A stretch of 36,792 nucleotides of DNA from an uncultured Acetatifactor sp. (GTDB lineage: Bacteria; Bacillota; Clostridia; Lachnospirales; Lachnospiraceae): NCBI GenBank assembly GCA_947631615.1, contig CANRLX010000021.1, positions 1 to 36,792 on the forward strand, in the 5' to 3' direction. Shown one piece after another: positions 16,191 to 25,699 of the stretch. A program made the position numbers and the translations under genes. Within the stretch, counting starts at the first letter, position 1, and every line of letters begins with the position of its first letter. Below the pieces are notes generated by a model. That model saw only the letters and a list, made by a program, of their open reading frames with translations. It made no database searches and was not told the origin of the DNA.

Positions 16191-17152
16191 TCCTTCTCTC
16201 CTTTATTTTTTAAGCTCTCTAGGAACTGGTCCATAGCCTGTTCGTAGCGCTCTGTTTCCTTGTAATAGCTCTCTGCGTGAGCCGCCCCCTCTATGATCAG
16301 CTTCTGTTTGGGAGAAGCGATATTCTCATAAATCTCGTCGCACATGGAGACCGGTACAAAGGTGTCCGCATCCCCGTGGATCATCAGGATCGGAACGGTC
16401 GCCTTCCTCACCTCTCTGGCCGCGTTGCACTCGTCCATCCCGTAGCCTGCAAGCCTCCGATTCATAGCGTCCGCCACCGGTATCACCGGAAACGCCGGCA
16501 GATGATACATGGAGTGCAGCGCATGGGTGAACACCTCTTTGGGGGAGGTAAATCCGCAGTCCGATATGATCCCCTTCACCTGAGGAGGGAGTGCAAGTCC
16601 GCTGGCCATCAGCACGGTGGAGCCGCCCATGGACGTCCCGTGCATCAGGATCTCCACATCCTCCCCGCACCGCTCGATGATCCAGTGGATCCAGCCCAGG
16701 GCATCCTCTCTGTCCAGACACCCGAATCCGATGTACTCTCCCTCGCTCTGCCCGTGGGCCCGCTCGTCCACCAAAAGCAGACTGTACCCTCTGCGCAGAA
16801 AATATCCGGAGATGGCCAGACAGTCCTGCATCCCCTCTCCGGTGTAGCCGTGGAAGCACAGAGCCACTTTCTTCGCATCCCCCTGTGGAAAATAGGTGGC
16901 GTGAAGCTTCAGTCCGTCCCTCGCCTCCAGATAGACGTCCTCCTTCGGCTGCTGCAGCAGCTCCTCCTTGCGCTTTGCAATAAAATCGGAGTACTGCGAC
17001 CAGTCCGTGCCGGCCATCTTGACGGTGCGCTCCGTCCTGGCCTTGCCCCGCTTCATGGTCCGGCCGTAAAAGTACACGGACTCACCGATTCCGGCGGCTG
17101 CCGCTGCGGCTGCGGCTCCCAGGCCGATCGCCGCCATTTTACGCTTCTTCAT
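16187..17152 (-). CDS. Membrane-anchored alpha/beta hydrolase
   Basis: A 321-residue serine hydrolase. Residues about 5-28 form a basic-flanked Ala/Gly-rich membrane anchor. The hydrolase core shows the oxyanion segment FHGYTGEG, the nucleophile elbow GTSMGGS with Ser174, the acid residue in HGDADTFVP (Asp263) and the catalytic His292 in GAAHAESY. I use the ATG at 17152 because GGAGGA lies seven bases upstream; in-frame TTG and ATG codons further up lack a ribosome site. It is the first gene of the operon, right after a clear promoter, and its stop overlaps the start of the condensation enzyme. In such operons a hydrolase often releases or edits the carrier-bound acyl chain, or cleaves the final product outside; both are inference. 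Similar proteins are annotated as alpha/beta hydrolase or lysophospholipase-like. Confidence 0.88.
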   Translation of the reverse strand: MKKRKMAAIGLGAAAAAAAAGIGESVYFYGRTMKRGKARTERTVKMAGTDWSQYSDFIAKRKEELLQQPKEDVYLEARDGLKLHATYFPQGDAKKVALCFHGYTGEGMQDCLAISGYFLRRGYSLLLVDERAHGQSEGEYIGFGCLDREDALGWIHWIIERCGEDVEILMHGTSMGGSTVLMASGLALPPQVKGIISDCGFTSPKEVFTHALHSMYHLPAFPVIPVADAMNRRLAGYGMDECNAAREVRKATVPILMIHGDADTFVPVSMCDEIYENIASPKQKLIIEGAAHAESYYKETERYEQAMDQFLESLKNKGEKE

Positions 17153-17204
17153 GTCTCTGTCCTCCATTCCTGACTCCAATGACAGTCATCATTCTTTTGA
17201 TTAT

Positions 17205-17233
17205 ACTTTACCACTCTTTCGAGTGCGGGTCAA
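17205..17233 (-). promoter_or_regulatory. Promoter of the acyl-carrier operon with palindrome in the spacer
   Basis: Minus strand -35 TTGACC (17228-17233) and -10 TAAAGT (17205-17210), spacer 17 bases. The spacer contains a perfect inverted repeat CACTC-GAAA-GAGTG (17212-17225), well placed for a repressor to block RNA polymerase. Confidence 0.65.
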
Positions 17234-17271
17234 CCGGGAAAACGGAAGAGAGCGCATAGAAAACTGCTGAC

Positions 17272-17307
17272 AAAAACCACCCCATCGCCTTGCCGGCGGC
17301 GGGGTGG
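17272..17307 (-). terminator. Rho-independent terminator of tmRNA
   Basis: On the minus strand, CCACCCC (17301-17307) pairs with GGGGTGG (17277-17283) around an inner G+C-rich hairpin and is followed by TTTTT. It lies 26 bases after the mature 3' end of tmRNA. Confidence 0.85.
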
Positions 17308-17332
17308 CATGTCAAATACAGATATGAAAAAG

Positions 17333-17684
17333 TGGAGTAGAGGGGAGTCGAACCCCTGTCCAAAAGCCCATTCCCTGTCCTTCTACTATCATAGTCCGTT
17401 ATTCCGGCGGGGCTTTCCCCCGCCTGTTCCCTCCCGGGAAAGAAAACGAACACTCTTTCCCGCTCGGTAGCTTCATGATACGCCCATGCGCGCAAAGCTT
17501 AACGCATGTCGTTTCTCACATCGTTGATGCCCGTATCCCGAGGTGTGAGTGCCCCGGGGCGGACAAGCAGCTTACGCTGCTAATGCTAAATTGTCTTCAG
17601 CGTTTATTTTTATTGGCGCGATTAACGTGTCGCAACGGATAGCTTCTCCAGCTGCAAGACCCCTGTCGAAACCTTTACTACCCC
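17333..17684 (-). ncRNA. ssrA: Transfer-messenger RNA (tmRNA)
   Basis: The 352-base RNA rescues stalled ribosomes together with SmpB. Its 5' end GGGGTAG pairs with CTACTCC at the 3' end to form the seven-base-pair acceptor stem (one G-U pair). The T-arm reads GGGGTTCGACTCCCC and the 5' conserved part contains TTTCGACAGGGG. The discriminator is A at 17333, followed by CTT, so CCA is not encoded and must be added. Upstream of the resume codon is TAATC, and the open frame 17619-17572 gives the tag APIKINAEDNLALAA followed by TAA. The last part, NLALAA, is the usual protease signal. The tag is long because of the Ile/Lys-rich start. smpB lies 77 bases upstream. I see no strong promoter between the two, so tmRNA may be processed from a longer transcript. 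Confidence 0.96.
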
Positions 17685-17761
17685 TTATGACGCCCGTTTT
17701 TTTAACAGACGTATTTCTCACAAATCTCCGCTATAGTTATCGGTAGAAACGCTTTTTTGGT

Positions 17762-18232
17762 TTAGAGGTTTTTCACCTTAAATTCCCGCTCCGTCTCACG
17801 CCGCATATCCTTTTTGGCGATCGCTTCTCTCTTGTCGTAGAGCTTTTTGCCTCGGGCGAGGCCGATCTCCACCTTCACCTTACCCTCCTTAAAGTATACC
17901 TGCAAGGGCACAAGAGTATACCCCTTCTCCTTTATCCTGCCCGACAGCTTGTTGATCTCATGCCTGTGGAGCAGAAGCTTCTTCACCCGCAGGGGATCCT
18001 TGTTGAAAATATTGCCCTTCTCGTAGGGACTCACGTGCATACCATAGACAAACACCTCCCCGTTTTCGATCCGCACAAAAGCCTCCTTGATGCTGCACTT
18101 TCCCATGCGCATGGATTTGACCTCCGTGCCGTGGAGCGCGATGCCCGCCTCGTAGGTGTCCTCTATGAAGTAATCGTGAAAGGCTTTCTTGTTGTTGGCG
18201 ATCATCCTCTGCGTTTCTTTTTCCTTTGCCAT
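17762..18232 (-). CDS. smpB: SsrA-binding protein SmpB
   Basis: A 156-residue SmpB, normal length. Typical segments are [20 protein letters not shown] near the start, [11 protein letters not shown], the AF(V)[18 protein letters not shown] core and the basic C-terminal tail starting [18 protein letters not shown], which enters the mRNA channel. SmpB binds the tRNA-like part of tmRNA and delivers it to stalled ribosomes with EF-Tu. Its start lies 31 bases inside the end of the RNase R gene, with the ribosome site GGAGGGAG located inside rnr, so the two are likely translationally coupled. Its RNA partner ssrA lies just downstream. Confidence 0.97.
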   Translation of the reverse strand: MAKEKETQRMIANNKKAFHDYFIEDTYEAGIALHGTEVKSMRMGKCSIKEAFVRIENGEVFVYGMHVSPYEKGNIFNKDPLRVKKLLLHRHEINKLSGRIKEKGYTLVPLQVYFKEGKVKVEIGLARGKKLYDKREAIAKKDMRRETEREFKVKNL

Positions 18233-21027
18233 GCCGCGCTCCCTCCTCTCTCCTCATCCTCTTCCACCAGATCAAAGTCGATGGTGCGGACGACTCTGTC
18301 GCAGGACACCGCCTTCACCCGAACCGGCATCCCCAGCCGGAAAACCCGTCCGGTGGCGGTTCCCACCATCTCGCCGGACTCCTCGCGAAAGACGTAGCGG
18401 TCATACCCGGGCAGTTTGGTGACGTGCACCAGCCCTTCCACCGTGTTGGGGAGCTCCACATAGATCCCCCATCGGGTGACGCCGGAGATCACGCCGTCAT
18501 ACTCCTCCCCCAGATGTCCTTCCATGTACTCCACCTTCTTCAGCTTGTCGGTCTCCCGCTCCGCCTCGTCCGCCCGTCTCTCCAGGTCGGAGGTGCGCTT
18601 CGCCACCTCCGGCAGAAGCTCGCGGTAGTGATCGGGCCGCTCCCCCTTCATTCTTCCCCGAAGCTGCTCCTTGATGATCCTGTGTATCTGAAGATCCGGA
18701 TAGCGGCGGATCGGGGAGGTAAAGTGACAGTAATACCGGCAGGCCAGGCCGAAGTGTCCGGTACAGTTTACACTGTATCTGGCCTGCTTCATGCTCCGAA
18801 GCGCCAGGCGGCTGATCATGGGCTCCTCCGGAGTGCCCGCCACCCTGGCGAGAAGCTTCTGTATCTCCCTGGGGTGCACCTCCTCGCCTCCGGTCCTGCT
18901 GCCCCTCTTTCCCGTCAGTTTCATAGAGTAGCCGTAGTTGCGGATGAAGGCGGAAAGCTTCTCTATATTCTCCGGATCGGGCACATCGTGGACGCGGTAC
19001 AGGAAGGGAAGCTCCAGCCAGTGAAAATGCTGCGCCACCGTCTCGTTTGCCGCCAGCATGAAATCCTCTATGATATCGGTGGCCACGTTCCGCTCATAAG
19101 CCCTGATGTCCGTGGGGTGCCCGTTCTCGTCAAGCACGATCCTGCACTCCGGAAAATCAAAGTCGATGGAGCCCCGTTTCTTCCGCCTCCTGCGCAAAAG
19201 TGCCGACAGCTCTCTCATCTCCCGAAACATGGGCGCCAGGGACGCGTACCCTTGATACGCTTTCTCCCGCTCCACAAGAGTCCCGTCCTCCAGGATATTT
19301 TTCACCGCCGTGTAAGACATGCGCTGATCCACACAGACCACAGACTCCGTGATCTCATGGTCAACGATTTCTCCCTTCCTGTCGATCTTCATCAGGCAGG
19401 AGAGCGCCAATCTCTCCTCCCCCGCGTTCAGAGAACAAATCCCGTTGGAAAGGGTGTGGGGAAGCATGGGGATCACCCGATCCACCAGATAGACGCTGGT
19501 GCCGCGCTTGAGCGCCTCCCTGTCCAGCGCGGAATGTTCCTGCACATAGTTGGACACGTCCGCAATGTGGACTCCCAGATAATAAAATTTCCCGTCAAAC
19601 GTAAGGCTGACCGCATCGTCCAGATCCTTGGCGTCCTCCCCGTCTATGGTGACCATGACCACATCCCGCAGATCCCGTCTGCCCTTCCTGTCCGCCGCAG
19701 ACACCGGCTTGGCCACACGCTCCGCCTGCTCCATCACGCGGCTGTCAAATTCCACCGGAAGCTCATATCCCTTTACGATGGACAGGATGTCCACCCCGGG
19801 GTCGTTCACATGCCCCAGAATCTCCACCACCCGTCCCTCGGGATTTCTCCTGTCGCCGCCGTAGTCGGTGAGCTCCACCACCACCTTGTGTCCGTTCACC
19901 GCTCCCCGGGAATGTTCCTCGGGAATAAAGATATCCTGCGAAAGCTTTGCCAGATCCGGCGTCACAAAACCGTAGTGCTGCCCTGTCCGCTCGTAGGTTC
20001 CCACCACCTGCGTGAAGCCGCGCTCCAAAATACGGATCACCCTGGCCTCCCTGTGATGGCTCCCCTTACGTCCGGAGGGCAAAAGCACCGCCTGCACCTT
20101 GTCCTTGTGAAAGGCTCCCCCCGTATACTCCTCGGGGATAAAGAGATCCTCTTCGCTTTCCTCCGTCTCCACAAAGCCATAGCCCTTGGCGCTGCTCAAA
20201 AAGGTGCCGACGATGACGTCTCCGTCCCCCCTTTGGTATCTTCCCTTACCGTTCACCGCAAGCTTTCCCTCGGCGAGAAGCTCTCCCAAGAGCCTGCGAA
20301 ACTCCTCCCGTTCCTCCCTGGACACCTGCAGCAAGCTCGCAAGCTCCTTTTCTTTCATGGGGATATAGCTTTTATCCTGCACCAGATCGCACAGGAGCTT
20401 CTTTCGCCTTTGCGCCTCGCTTTCCCTGCCCTTACCTGATCTGTTCTTATCCGCCTTATTCTCTCGGACCTGATTTGCTCTGGCCTGATTTTTCTTGGTC
20501 TGATTCTTCTTGGGTTTCTTCTTTTTGGTTTTATTTTCTTTAAAATTATTTTCTTTAATTGTGTTCTCTTTGGCCGTGTTTTCTTCCGTTTTAGTTTCTT
20601 GGACTATATTTTCCTTGGCCGGATTCTTCTTGGGGTTATTCCCTTTGGCCCTATTTTTCTTGGTTTTATTCTCTTCGGCCTGATTTCCCTTGACCGTATT
20701 TTCTTTGGTCTTATTTTTTCTGGCCGTATTCTTCTTGAAGTTATTCCCTTTGGCCCTATTTTTCTTGGTTTTATTCTCCTCGGCCGGATTCTCCTTGGGG
20801 TTATTCTCTTTGGCCCTATTTTTCTTGGTTCTATTCTCTTCGGCCTTATTTTCTTTAGCCGGATTTTTTCTGGCCAGATTCTCTTCGGCCTTATTTTCTT
20901 CGATCCTATTTTCTCCGGCCTTATTTCCTCTGGCCGGATTCTCCTTGGTTTCCCTTTCCGGATTCCCGTTTTCCTTTGTCTTGTTCCGCCGCTTTTCCTC
21001 CGGCGCCTTCTTCTCTATCTCTCTCAT
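18202..21027 (-). CDS. rnr: Ribonuclease R with long repetitive N-terminal tail
   Basis: A 941-residue 3'-5' exoribonuclease, about 200 residues longer than most Firmicutes RNase R. Residues 11-195 are a pentapeptide repeat (separate entry). The conserved part follows: a winged-helix start (about 205-255), cold-shock domains ([14 protein letters not shown]; then [15 protein letters not shown]), the RNB catalytic domain with [14 protein letters not shown] holding the metal-binding aspartates, and a C-terminal S1 domain ([21 protein letters not shown]) ending in a basic tail. RNase R degrades structured RNA and, with tmRNA-SmpB, removes the faulty mRNA of stalled ribosomes; its overlap with smpB and closeness to ssrA fit that role. 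The start codon lies only 26 bases past a terminator-like hairpin after secG, so read-through probably sets its level. Confidence 0.95.
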   Translation of the reverse strand: MREIEKKAPEEKRRNKTKENGNPERETKENPARGNKAGENRIEENKAEENLARKNPAKENKAEENRTKKNRAKENNPKENPAEENKTKKNRAKGNNFKKNTARKNKTKENTVKGNQAEENKTKKNRAKGNNPKKNPAKENIVQETKTEENTAKENTIKENNFKENKTKKKKPKKNQTKKNQARANQVRENKADKNRSGKGRESEAQRRKKLLCDLVQDKSYIPMKEKELASLLQVSREEREEFRRLLGELLAEGKLAVNGKGRYQRGDGDVIVGTFLSSAKGYGFVETEESEEDLFIPEEYTGGAFHKDKVQAVLLPSGRKGSHHREARVIRILERGFTQVVGTYERTGQHYGFVTPDLAKLSQDIFIPEEHSRGAVNGHKVVVELTDYGGDRRNPEGRVVEILGHVNDPGVDILSIVKGYELPVEFDSRVMEQAERVAKPVSAADRKGRRDLRDVVMVTIDGEDAKDLDDAVSLTFDGKFYYLGVHIADVSNYVQEHSALDREALKRGTSVYLVDRVIPMLPHTLSNGICSLNAGEERLALSCLMKIDRKGEIVDHEITESVVCVDQRMSYTAVKNILEDGTLVEREKAYQGYASLAPMFREMRELSALLRRRRKKRGSIDFDFPECRIVLDENGHPTDIRAYERNVATDIIEDFMLAANETVAQHFHWLELPFLYRVHDVPDPENIEKLSAFIRNYGYSMKLTGKRGSRTGGEEVHPREIQKLLARVAGTPEEPMISRLALRSMKQARYSVNCTGHFGLACRYYCHFTSPIRRYPDLQIHRIIKEQLRGRMKGERPDHYRELLPEVAKRTSDLERRADEAERETDKLKKVEYMEGHLGEEYDGVISGVTRWGIYVELPNTVEGLVHVTKLPGYDRYVFREESGEMVGTATGRVFRLGMPVRVKAVSCDRVVRTIDFDLVEEDEERGGSAAWQRKKKRRG
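20443..20997 (-). repeat. 15-bp / pentapeptide tandem repeat in the RNase R N-terminus
   Basis: Across residues 11-195 of RNase R an asparagine recurs at almost every fifth residue (15, 20, 30, 35, 40 ... 190, 195), giving about 37 units of the form x-[ATP]-[KE]-[EK]-N, such as [15 protein letters not shown]. At DNA level this is a degenerate 15-bp repeat. Exceptions are few (for example near residues 25, 145 and 170). The segment is almost free of hydrophobic residues, highly charged and presumably disordered. Confidence 0.93.
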
Positions 21028-21047
21028 AACCCTTCCCTTTTCCGGAC

Positions 21048-21081
21048 AAAAGAAAACACTCTTGATCCCACAAGAGTGTTT
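21048..21081 (-). terminator. Terminator or attenuator between secG and rnr
   Basis: On the minus strand AAACACTCTTG (21071-21081) pairs perfectly over 11 bp with CAAGAGTGTTT (21054-21064), loop six bases, followed by TCTTTTG. It ends secG transcription at least in part. No promoter is visible between it and the rnr start 26 bases on, so read-through is expected. Confidence 0.75.
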
Positions 21082-21094
21082 GTCTTAAGCAAGT

Positions 21095-21334
21095 TTAAAA
21101 TACATTCAGATTCAGGACGACCGCCAGCAGCATAAACAATACTGCGAGCACCTTCGTGACCTTCACGAACCATCCTTCTCTGGAGCGTCCTTTGTTCTTA
21201 TCCCAGAAAGTCTCCGCCGCGCCGCTGATCGTGCCCAGTCCGGCGGACTTGCCCTCCTGCATCAACACCAACACTGTGAGTGCAATACATACCAATATAA
21301 ACAATACGTTGATCGCAATTCTCAGACCCGCCAT
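21095..21334 (-). CDS. secG: Preprotein translocase subunit SecG
   Basis: A 79-residue protein with two transmembrane helices (about 5-24 and 58-78) joined by the typical SecG loop QEGKSAGLGTISGAAETFWDKNKGRS. It is the small subunit of the SecYEG channel. The ATG at 21334 has AGGAGG eight bases upstream; an earlier in-frame GTG would overlap that ribosome site. It stands between eno and rnr, a common arrangement in Clostridia, and has its own promoter. Confidence 0.95.
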   Translation of the reverse strand: MAGLRIAINVLFILVCIALTVLVLMQEGKSAGLGTISGAAETFWDKNKGRSREGWFVKVTKVLAVLFMLLAVVLNLNVF

Positions 21335-21366
21335 TCCAAACACCTCCTAAATGTCGCGTGAATACC

Positions 21367-21395
21367 ATGTTATCACACTCTCAAGGGAATTGCAA
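21367..21395 (-). promoter_or_regulatory. Promoter of secG(-rnr-smpB-ssrA)
   Basis: Minus strand -35 TTGCAA (21390-21395), 17-base spacer, extended -10 TGA-TAACAT (21367-21372), about 33 bases before the secG ATG. Confidence 0.6.
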
Positions 21396-21439
21396 CTGTT
21401 TTTTCGTAAAAACAGGTAAAATCTTATCCCAAAGCCCCG

Positions 21440-22828
<1,389 letters not shown>

Positions 22829-22876
22829 GCGCCTTACATCCCTGTGCGCTCGCCACCGGCCACATGCCGCCGGACA

Positions 22877-23899
22877 CTAATATTCCTTTCCGGCCAGGAT
22901 CTCGCAGTAATCCTGATAATTCTTTGCGAGAAGAGACGGCGTATCCAGTCCATAGGGGCATTTGGACCTGCACTGGTTGCAGTGCAGACATTTCTCGATC
23001 TGCTTCATCTTCGCCTGAACCTCCGGCGTAAGCTGTGCCTGTGAAGGGGACCGCCGGATCAGCAGACTCATACGGGCACAGTTGTTGATCTCAATACCGG
23101 CGGGACAGGGCATACAATACCCGCATCCCCTGCAGAAATCTCCGGCCAGCTCTCTTTTGTCTCTCTCGATGACTGCCGCAAGCTCCTTTGTCATAGCCGG
23201 AGGGTTGTCGATGTAAGAGAGAAACTCGTCCAGCTCCCTCTCCCGCTGCACGCCCCAAATGGGCAGCACATTGTCGTACTGCGCCAGAAAGGCGTAGGCC
23301 GCCGCGGAATTGGTGATCAGACCGCCGGACAACGCCTTCATAGCGATAAATCCCATGTCCGCCGCCTTGCACTTCTCCACCAGCTCGATATCCTTCTGGG
23401 TCGCCAGATAACAAAAGGGGAACTGTAGCGTCTCATAAAGGCCGCTGTCAACGGCCTCGTTTGCCACACTCAGGCGGTGGTTGGTAATGCCGATATGCCG
23501 CACCATGCCCTTATCCCTGGCCTCCAGCATCGCCTCATAGAGGCCGGAGCCGTCGCCCGGCCTGGGACAAAACGCCGGATTGTGAAACTGATAGACATCG
23601 ATATAATCCGTTCTCAGATTGCCAAGGGAGGTTTCCAGATCCCTCCAAAAGCCCGCCGCATCCGCCGCGCCGGTCTTGGTGGCGATGTAGACCTTGTCCC
23701 GCATCCCCGCAAAGGCCGCTCCGATCTTTTCCTCGCTGTCCGTATACCAGCGCGCGGTGTCAAAATAGGTGATGCCGTTATTGTACGCCTTGCGTAAGAG
23801 CCTCACCGCCTCCTCCTTGGAGACGCGCTGGATCGGCAGTGCGCCGAAGGAGTTTTTCTCCACGGTGATCTTCGTCTTTCCCAGAGTAACCAGCGTCAT
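22877..23899 (-). CDS. Aldo/keto reductase with C-terminal 4Fe-4S ferredoxin-like domain
   Basis: A 340-residue oxidoreductase. The TIM-barrel aldo/keto reductase part has the catalytic tetrad Asp47, Tyr52, Lys75 and His106 (FDTARWY, ATKTG, VYQFHNP). The C-terminus holds two cysteine clusters: C256-x2-C259-x2-C262-x2-C265 and C304-x2-C307-x2-C310-x3-C314-P, suited to bind iron-sulphur clusters. Such fusions are common in anaerobic Clostridia, where a ferredoxin-like module could supply or accept electrons instead of, or besides, NADPH; substrate is unknown. It starts 58 bases after gpmI with a GAGGTG ribosome site and is probably co-transcribed with it, placed between two glycolytic genes. 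Confidence 0.92.
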   Translation of the reverse strand: MTLVTLGKTKITVEKNSFGALPIQRVSKEEAVRLLRKAYNNGITYFDTARWYTDSEEKIGAAFAGMRDKVYIATKTGAADAAGFWRDLETSLGNLRTDYIDVYQFHNPAFCPRPGDGSGLYEAMLEARDKGMVRHIGITNHRLSVANEAVDSGLYETLQFPFCYLATQKDIELVEKCKAADMGFIAMKALSGGLITNSAAAYAFLAQYDNVLPIWGVQRERELDEFLSYIDNPPAMTKELAAVIERDKRELAGDFCRGCGYCMPCPAGIEINNCARMSLLIRRSPSQAQLTPEVQAKMKQIEKCLHCNQCRSKCPYGLDTPSLLAKNYQDYCEILAGKEY

Positions 23900-23957
23900 A
23901 TGTCACCTCGCCTTCTGCGCCTGCAAAGGCGCCTTGCTTCCCCCATAGGGGTTTTGT

Positions 23958-25520
23958 CTATTTGCGGACCAACAGGGAGGATCCCGTCATTTCCGCCGGC
24001 TGCTCCTTCCCCATGATCTGGATCAGGGTGGGAACGATGTCCGCCAGACAGCCGCCCTCTCTCAGGGTGTATGCCTCGTCGTAATTGACCAGAATAAAAG
24101 GAACCGGATTGGTGGTGTGGGCGGTAAAGGGCTCTCCGGTCTCGTAGTCCACGAGCTGCTCCGCATTTCCGTGATCGGCGCAGATAAAGAGCGCGCCGTC
24201 CACCTCCTTCACCAGATCCACTACCTCGCCCACGCACTTGTCGATGACCTCGACCGCCTCCACGGCAGATTCCAGGACGCCGGTGTGTCCCACCATGTCG
24301 GGGTTTGCAAAATTGCAGATGATCACATCGTAGTAGGGCTCTCCGTTCTCGTCCTTCTGCGTGATCGCCTCGCTCAGCCTGTCACACACCGTGTAAGCGC
24401 TCATGCGGGGCTTTTTGTCGTAGGTGGGCACATACTTGGGAGAGTTGACCAGGATACGATCCTCCCCCGCGTTCGGCTCCTCCACGCCGCCGTTAAAGAA
24501 GAACGTGACGTGAGCGTATTTCTCCGTCTCCGCGATGCGGGCCTGCCGCATACCGTTCGCCGCCAGCCACTCGCCGAAGGTGTTGGTCACCGCCACCTTG
24601 TGGAAGGCCACCTCCTTGTTCGGGATGGTGGGGTCGTAGTCCGAGAAACAAACGTAGGTGATATCCTTGCGGGCCCCTCTGTCGAAGCCCTTGAAATCGT
24701 CATCGCAGAATGCCCTGGTGATCTCCCTCGCGCGATCCGGACGGAAGTTGAAGAATACGATGGAATCGCCGTCCTGCACGGTAGCCACGGGCTTTCCGTC
24801 CTCCAGCACCACCGTGGGCTTCACAAACTCGTCGGTCTCCTCCCTGTCATAGGACTGCTGGATCGCACAGATGCCGCAGTCCGCGGTCAGGCCCTCCCCC
24901 TTGGTCAGAGCGTCGTACGCCAGCTTCACGCGGTCATAGTTGTTGTCTCGGTCCATAGCATAGTAGCGCCCCATCACCGTGGCGATCCTGCCCACGCCGA
25001 TCTCCTCCATCTTTGCCGTCAGCGCCTCCGCAAATTCCTTTCCGCTGGCGGGAGGCGTGTCTCTGCCGTCCAGGAAGCAGTGCACGTACACCTTTTCCAG
25101 TCCGTTTCTTTTGGCCAGCTCCAGCAGCCCATACAGATGGGTGTTGTGGCTGTGCACGCCGCCGTCGGACAACAGGCCCATCATATGCAGGGAGCTGTTC
25201 TTCTTTTTGCAGTTTTCCACCGCCTTCAAAAGGGCCGGATTCTCAAAGAAGGTCCCGTCCTGGATCTCCTTGGTGATCCTGGTCAGCTCCTGGTACACGA
25301 TGCGCCCCGCTCCCATATTCAGATGTCCCACCTCGGAGTTGCCCATCTGGCCGTCGGGCAGTCCCACCGCCATTCCGCTGGCGTTCCCCTTGACAAAGGG
25401 ATACTCCTTCATCAATTTATCCATGACGGGAGTGGATGCCTGCGCGACCGCATTTCCCTCCTTCCTGTCATTCAGGCCGTAGCCGTCCAAAATCACTAAT
25501 ACCACCGGTTTTTTACTCAT
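23958..25520 (-). CDS. gpmI: 2,3-bisphosphoglycerate-independent phosphoglycerate mutase
   Basis: A 520-residue manganese-dependent mutase interconverting 3- and 2-phosphoglycerate. The alkaline-phosphatase-like core shows the metal ligand Asp12 in VILDGYG, the phospho-acceptor Ser62 in GQMGNSEVGHLN, the DGRDTPP segment of the phosphoglycerate-binding domain and, near the end, the CADHGNAEQ metal site. The length is typical. It has a promoter with a perfect TATAAT and is divergent from the CDF efflux gene. Because both GpmI and Mn-type CDF pumps depend on manganese, the shared intergenic region is interesting, but no shared regulation can be seen. Confidence 0.98.
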   Translation of the reverse strand: MSKKPVVLVILDGYGLNDRKEGNAVAQASTPVMDKLMKEYPFVKGNASGMAVGLPDGQMGNSEVGHLNMGAGRIVYQELTRITKEIQDGTFFENPALLKAVENCKKKNSSLHMMGLLSDGGVHSHNTHLYGLLELAKRNGLEKVYVHCFLDGRDTPPASGKEFAEALTAKMEEIGVGRIATVMGRYYAMDRDNNYDRVKLAYDALTKGEGLTADCGICAIQQSYDREETDEFVKPTVVLEDGKPVATVQDGDSIVFFNFRPDRAREITRAFCDDDFKGFDRGARKDITYVCFSDYDPTIPNKEVAFHKVAVTNTFGEWLAANGMRQARIAETEKYAHVTFFFNGGVEEPNAGEDRILVNSPKYVPTYDKKPRMSAYTVCDRLSEAITQKDENGEPYYDVIICNFANPDMVGHTGVLESAVEAVEVIDKCVGEVVDLVKEVDGALFICADHGNAEQLVDYETGEPFTAHTTNPVPFILVNYDEAYTLREGGCLADIVPTLIQIMGKEQPAEMTGSSLLVRK

Positions 25521-25579
25521 CTCTTCCTCATTTCCGCGCTTGTCCGCGCTTTGCTATCAGACTTTCCTCTTAATTGGAA

Positions 25580-25608
25580 ATTATACACTGAATCAAAGGG
25601 GCGCGCAA
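25580..25608 (-). promoter_or_regulatory. Promoter of gpmI
   Basis: Minus strand consensus -10 TATAAT (25580-25585) with -35 TTGCGC (25603-25608) at 17 bases; the mRNA leader would be about 50 bases long. Confidence 0.65.
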
Positions 25609-25632
25609 GGAGGAAACTGAGAAAAAAAAGAA

Positions 25633-25661
25633 TTGTTTTTTCCGAGGAAATGCTCTACAAT
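25633..25661 (+). promoter_or_regulatory. Probable promoter of the cation efflux gene
   Basis: Plus strand -35 TTGTTT (25633-25638), 17-base spacer, -10 TACAAT (25656-25661), about 38 bases before the ATG. It faces away from the gpmI promoter, 25 bases from it. Confidence 0.5.
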
Positions 25662-25699
25662 GGTGAGAAACAACAAACAGATTCGGAAGGTAGCCTACT

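Noticed and set aside
18226..20439. A 737-codon open frame on the plus strand
   Set aside because: Antisense to RNase R, with His/Leu/Arg-rich sequence and no recognisable motif.
21398..21420. Terminator of eno
   Set aside because: CTGTTTTT and AAAAAACAG can pair, but the stem is A/T-rich and no T-tract follows on the minus strand.
24117..25499. A 460-codon open frame on the plus strand
   Set aside because: Antisense to gpmI, which is certain from its active-site motifs.
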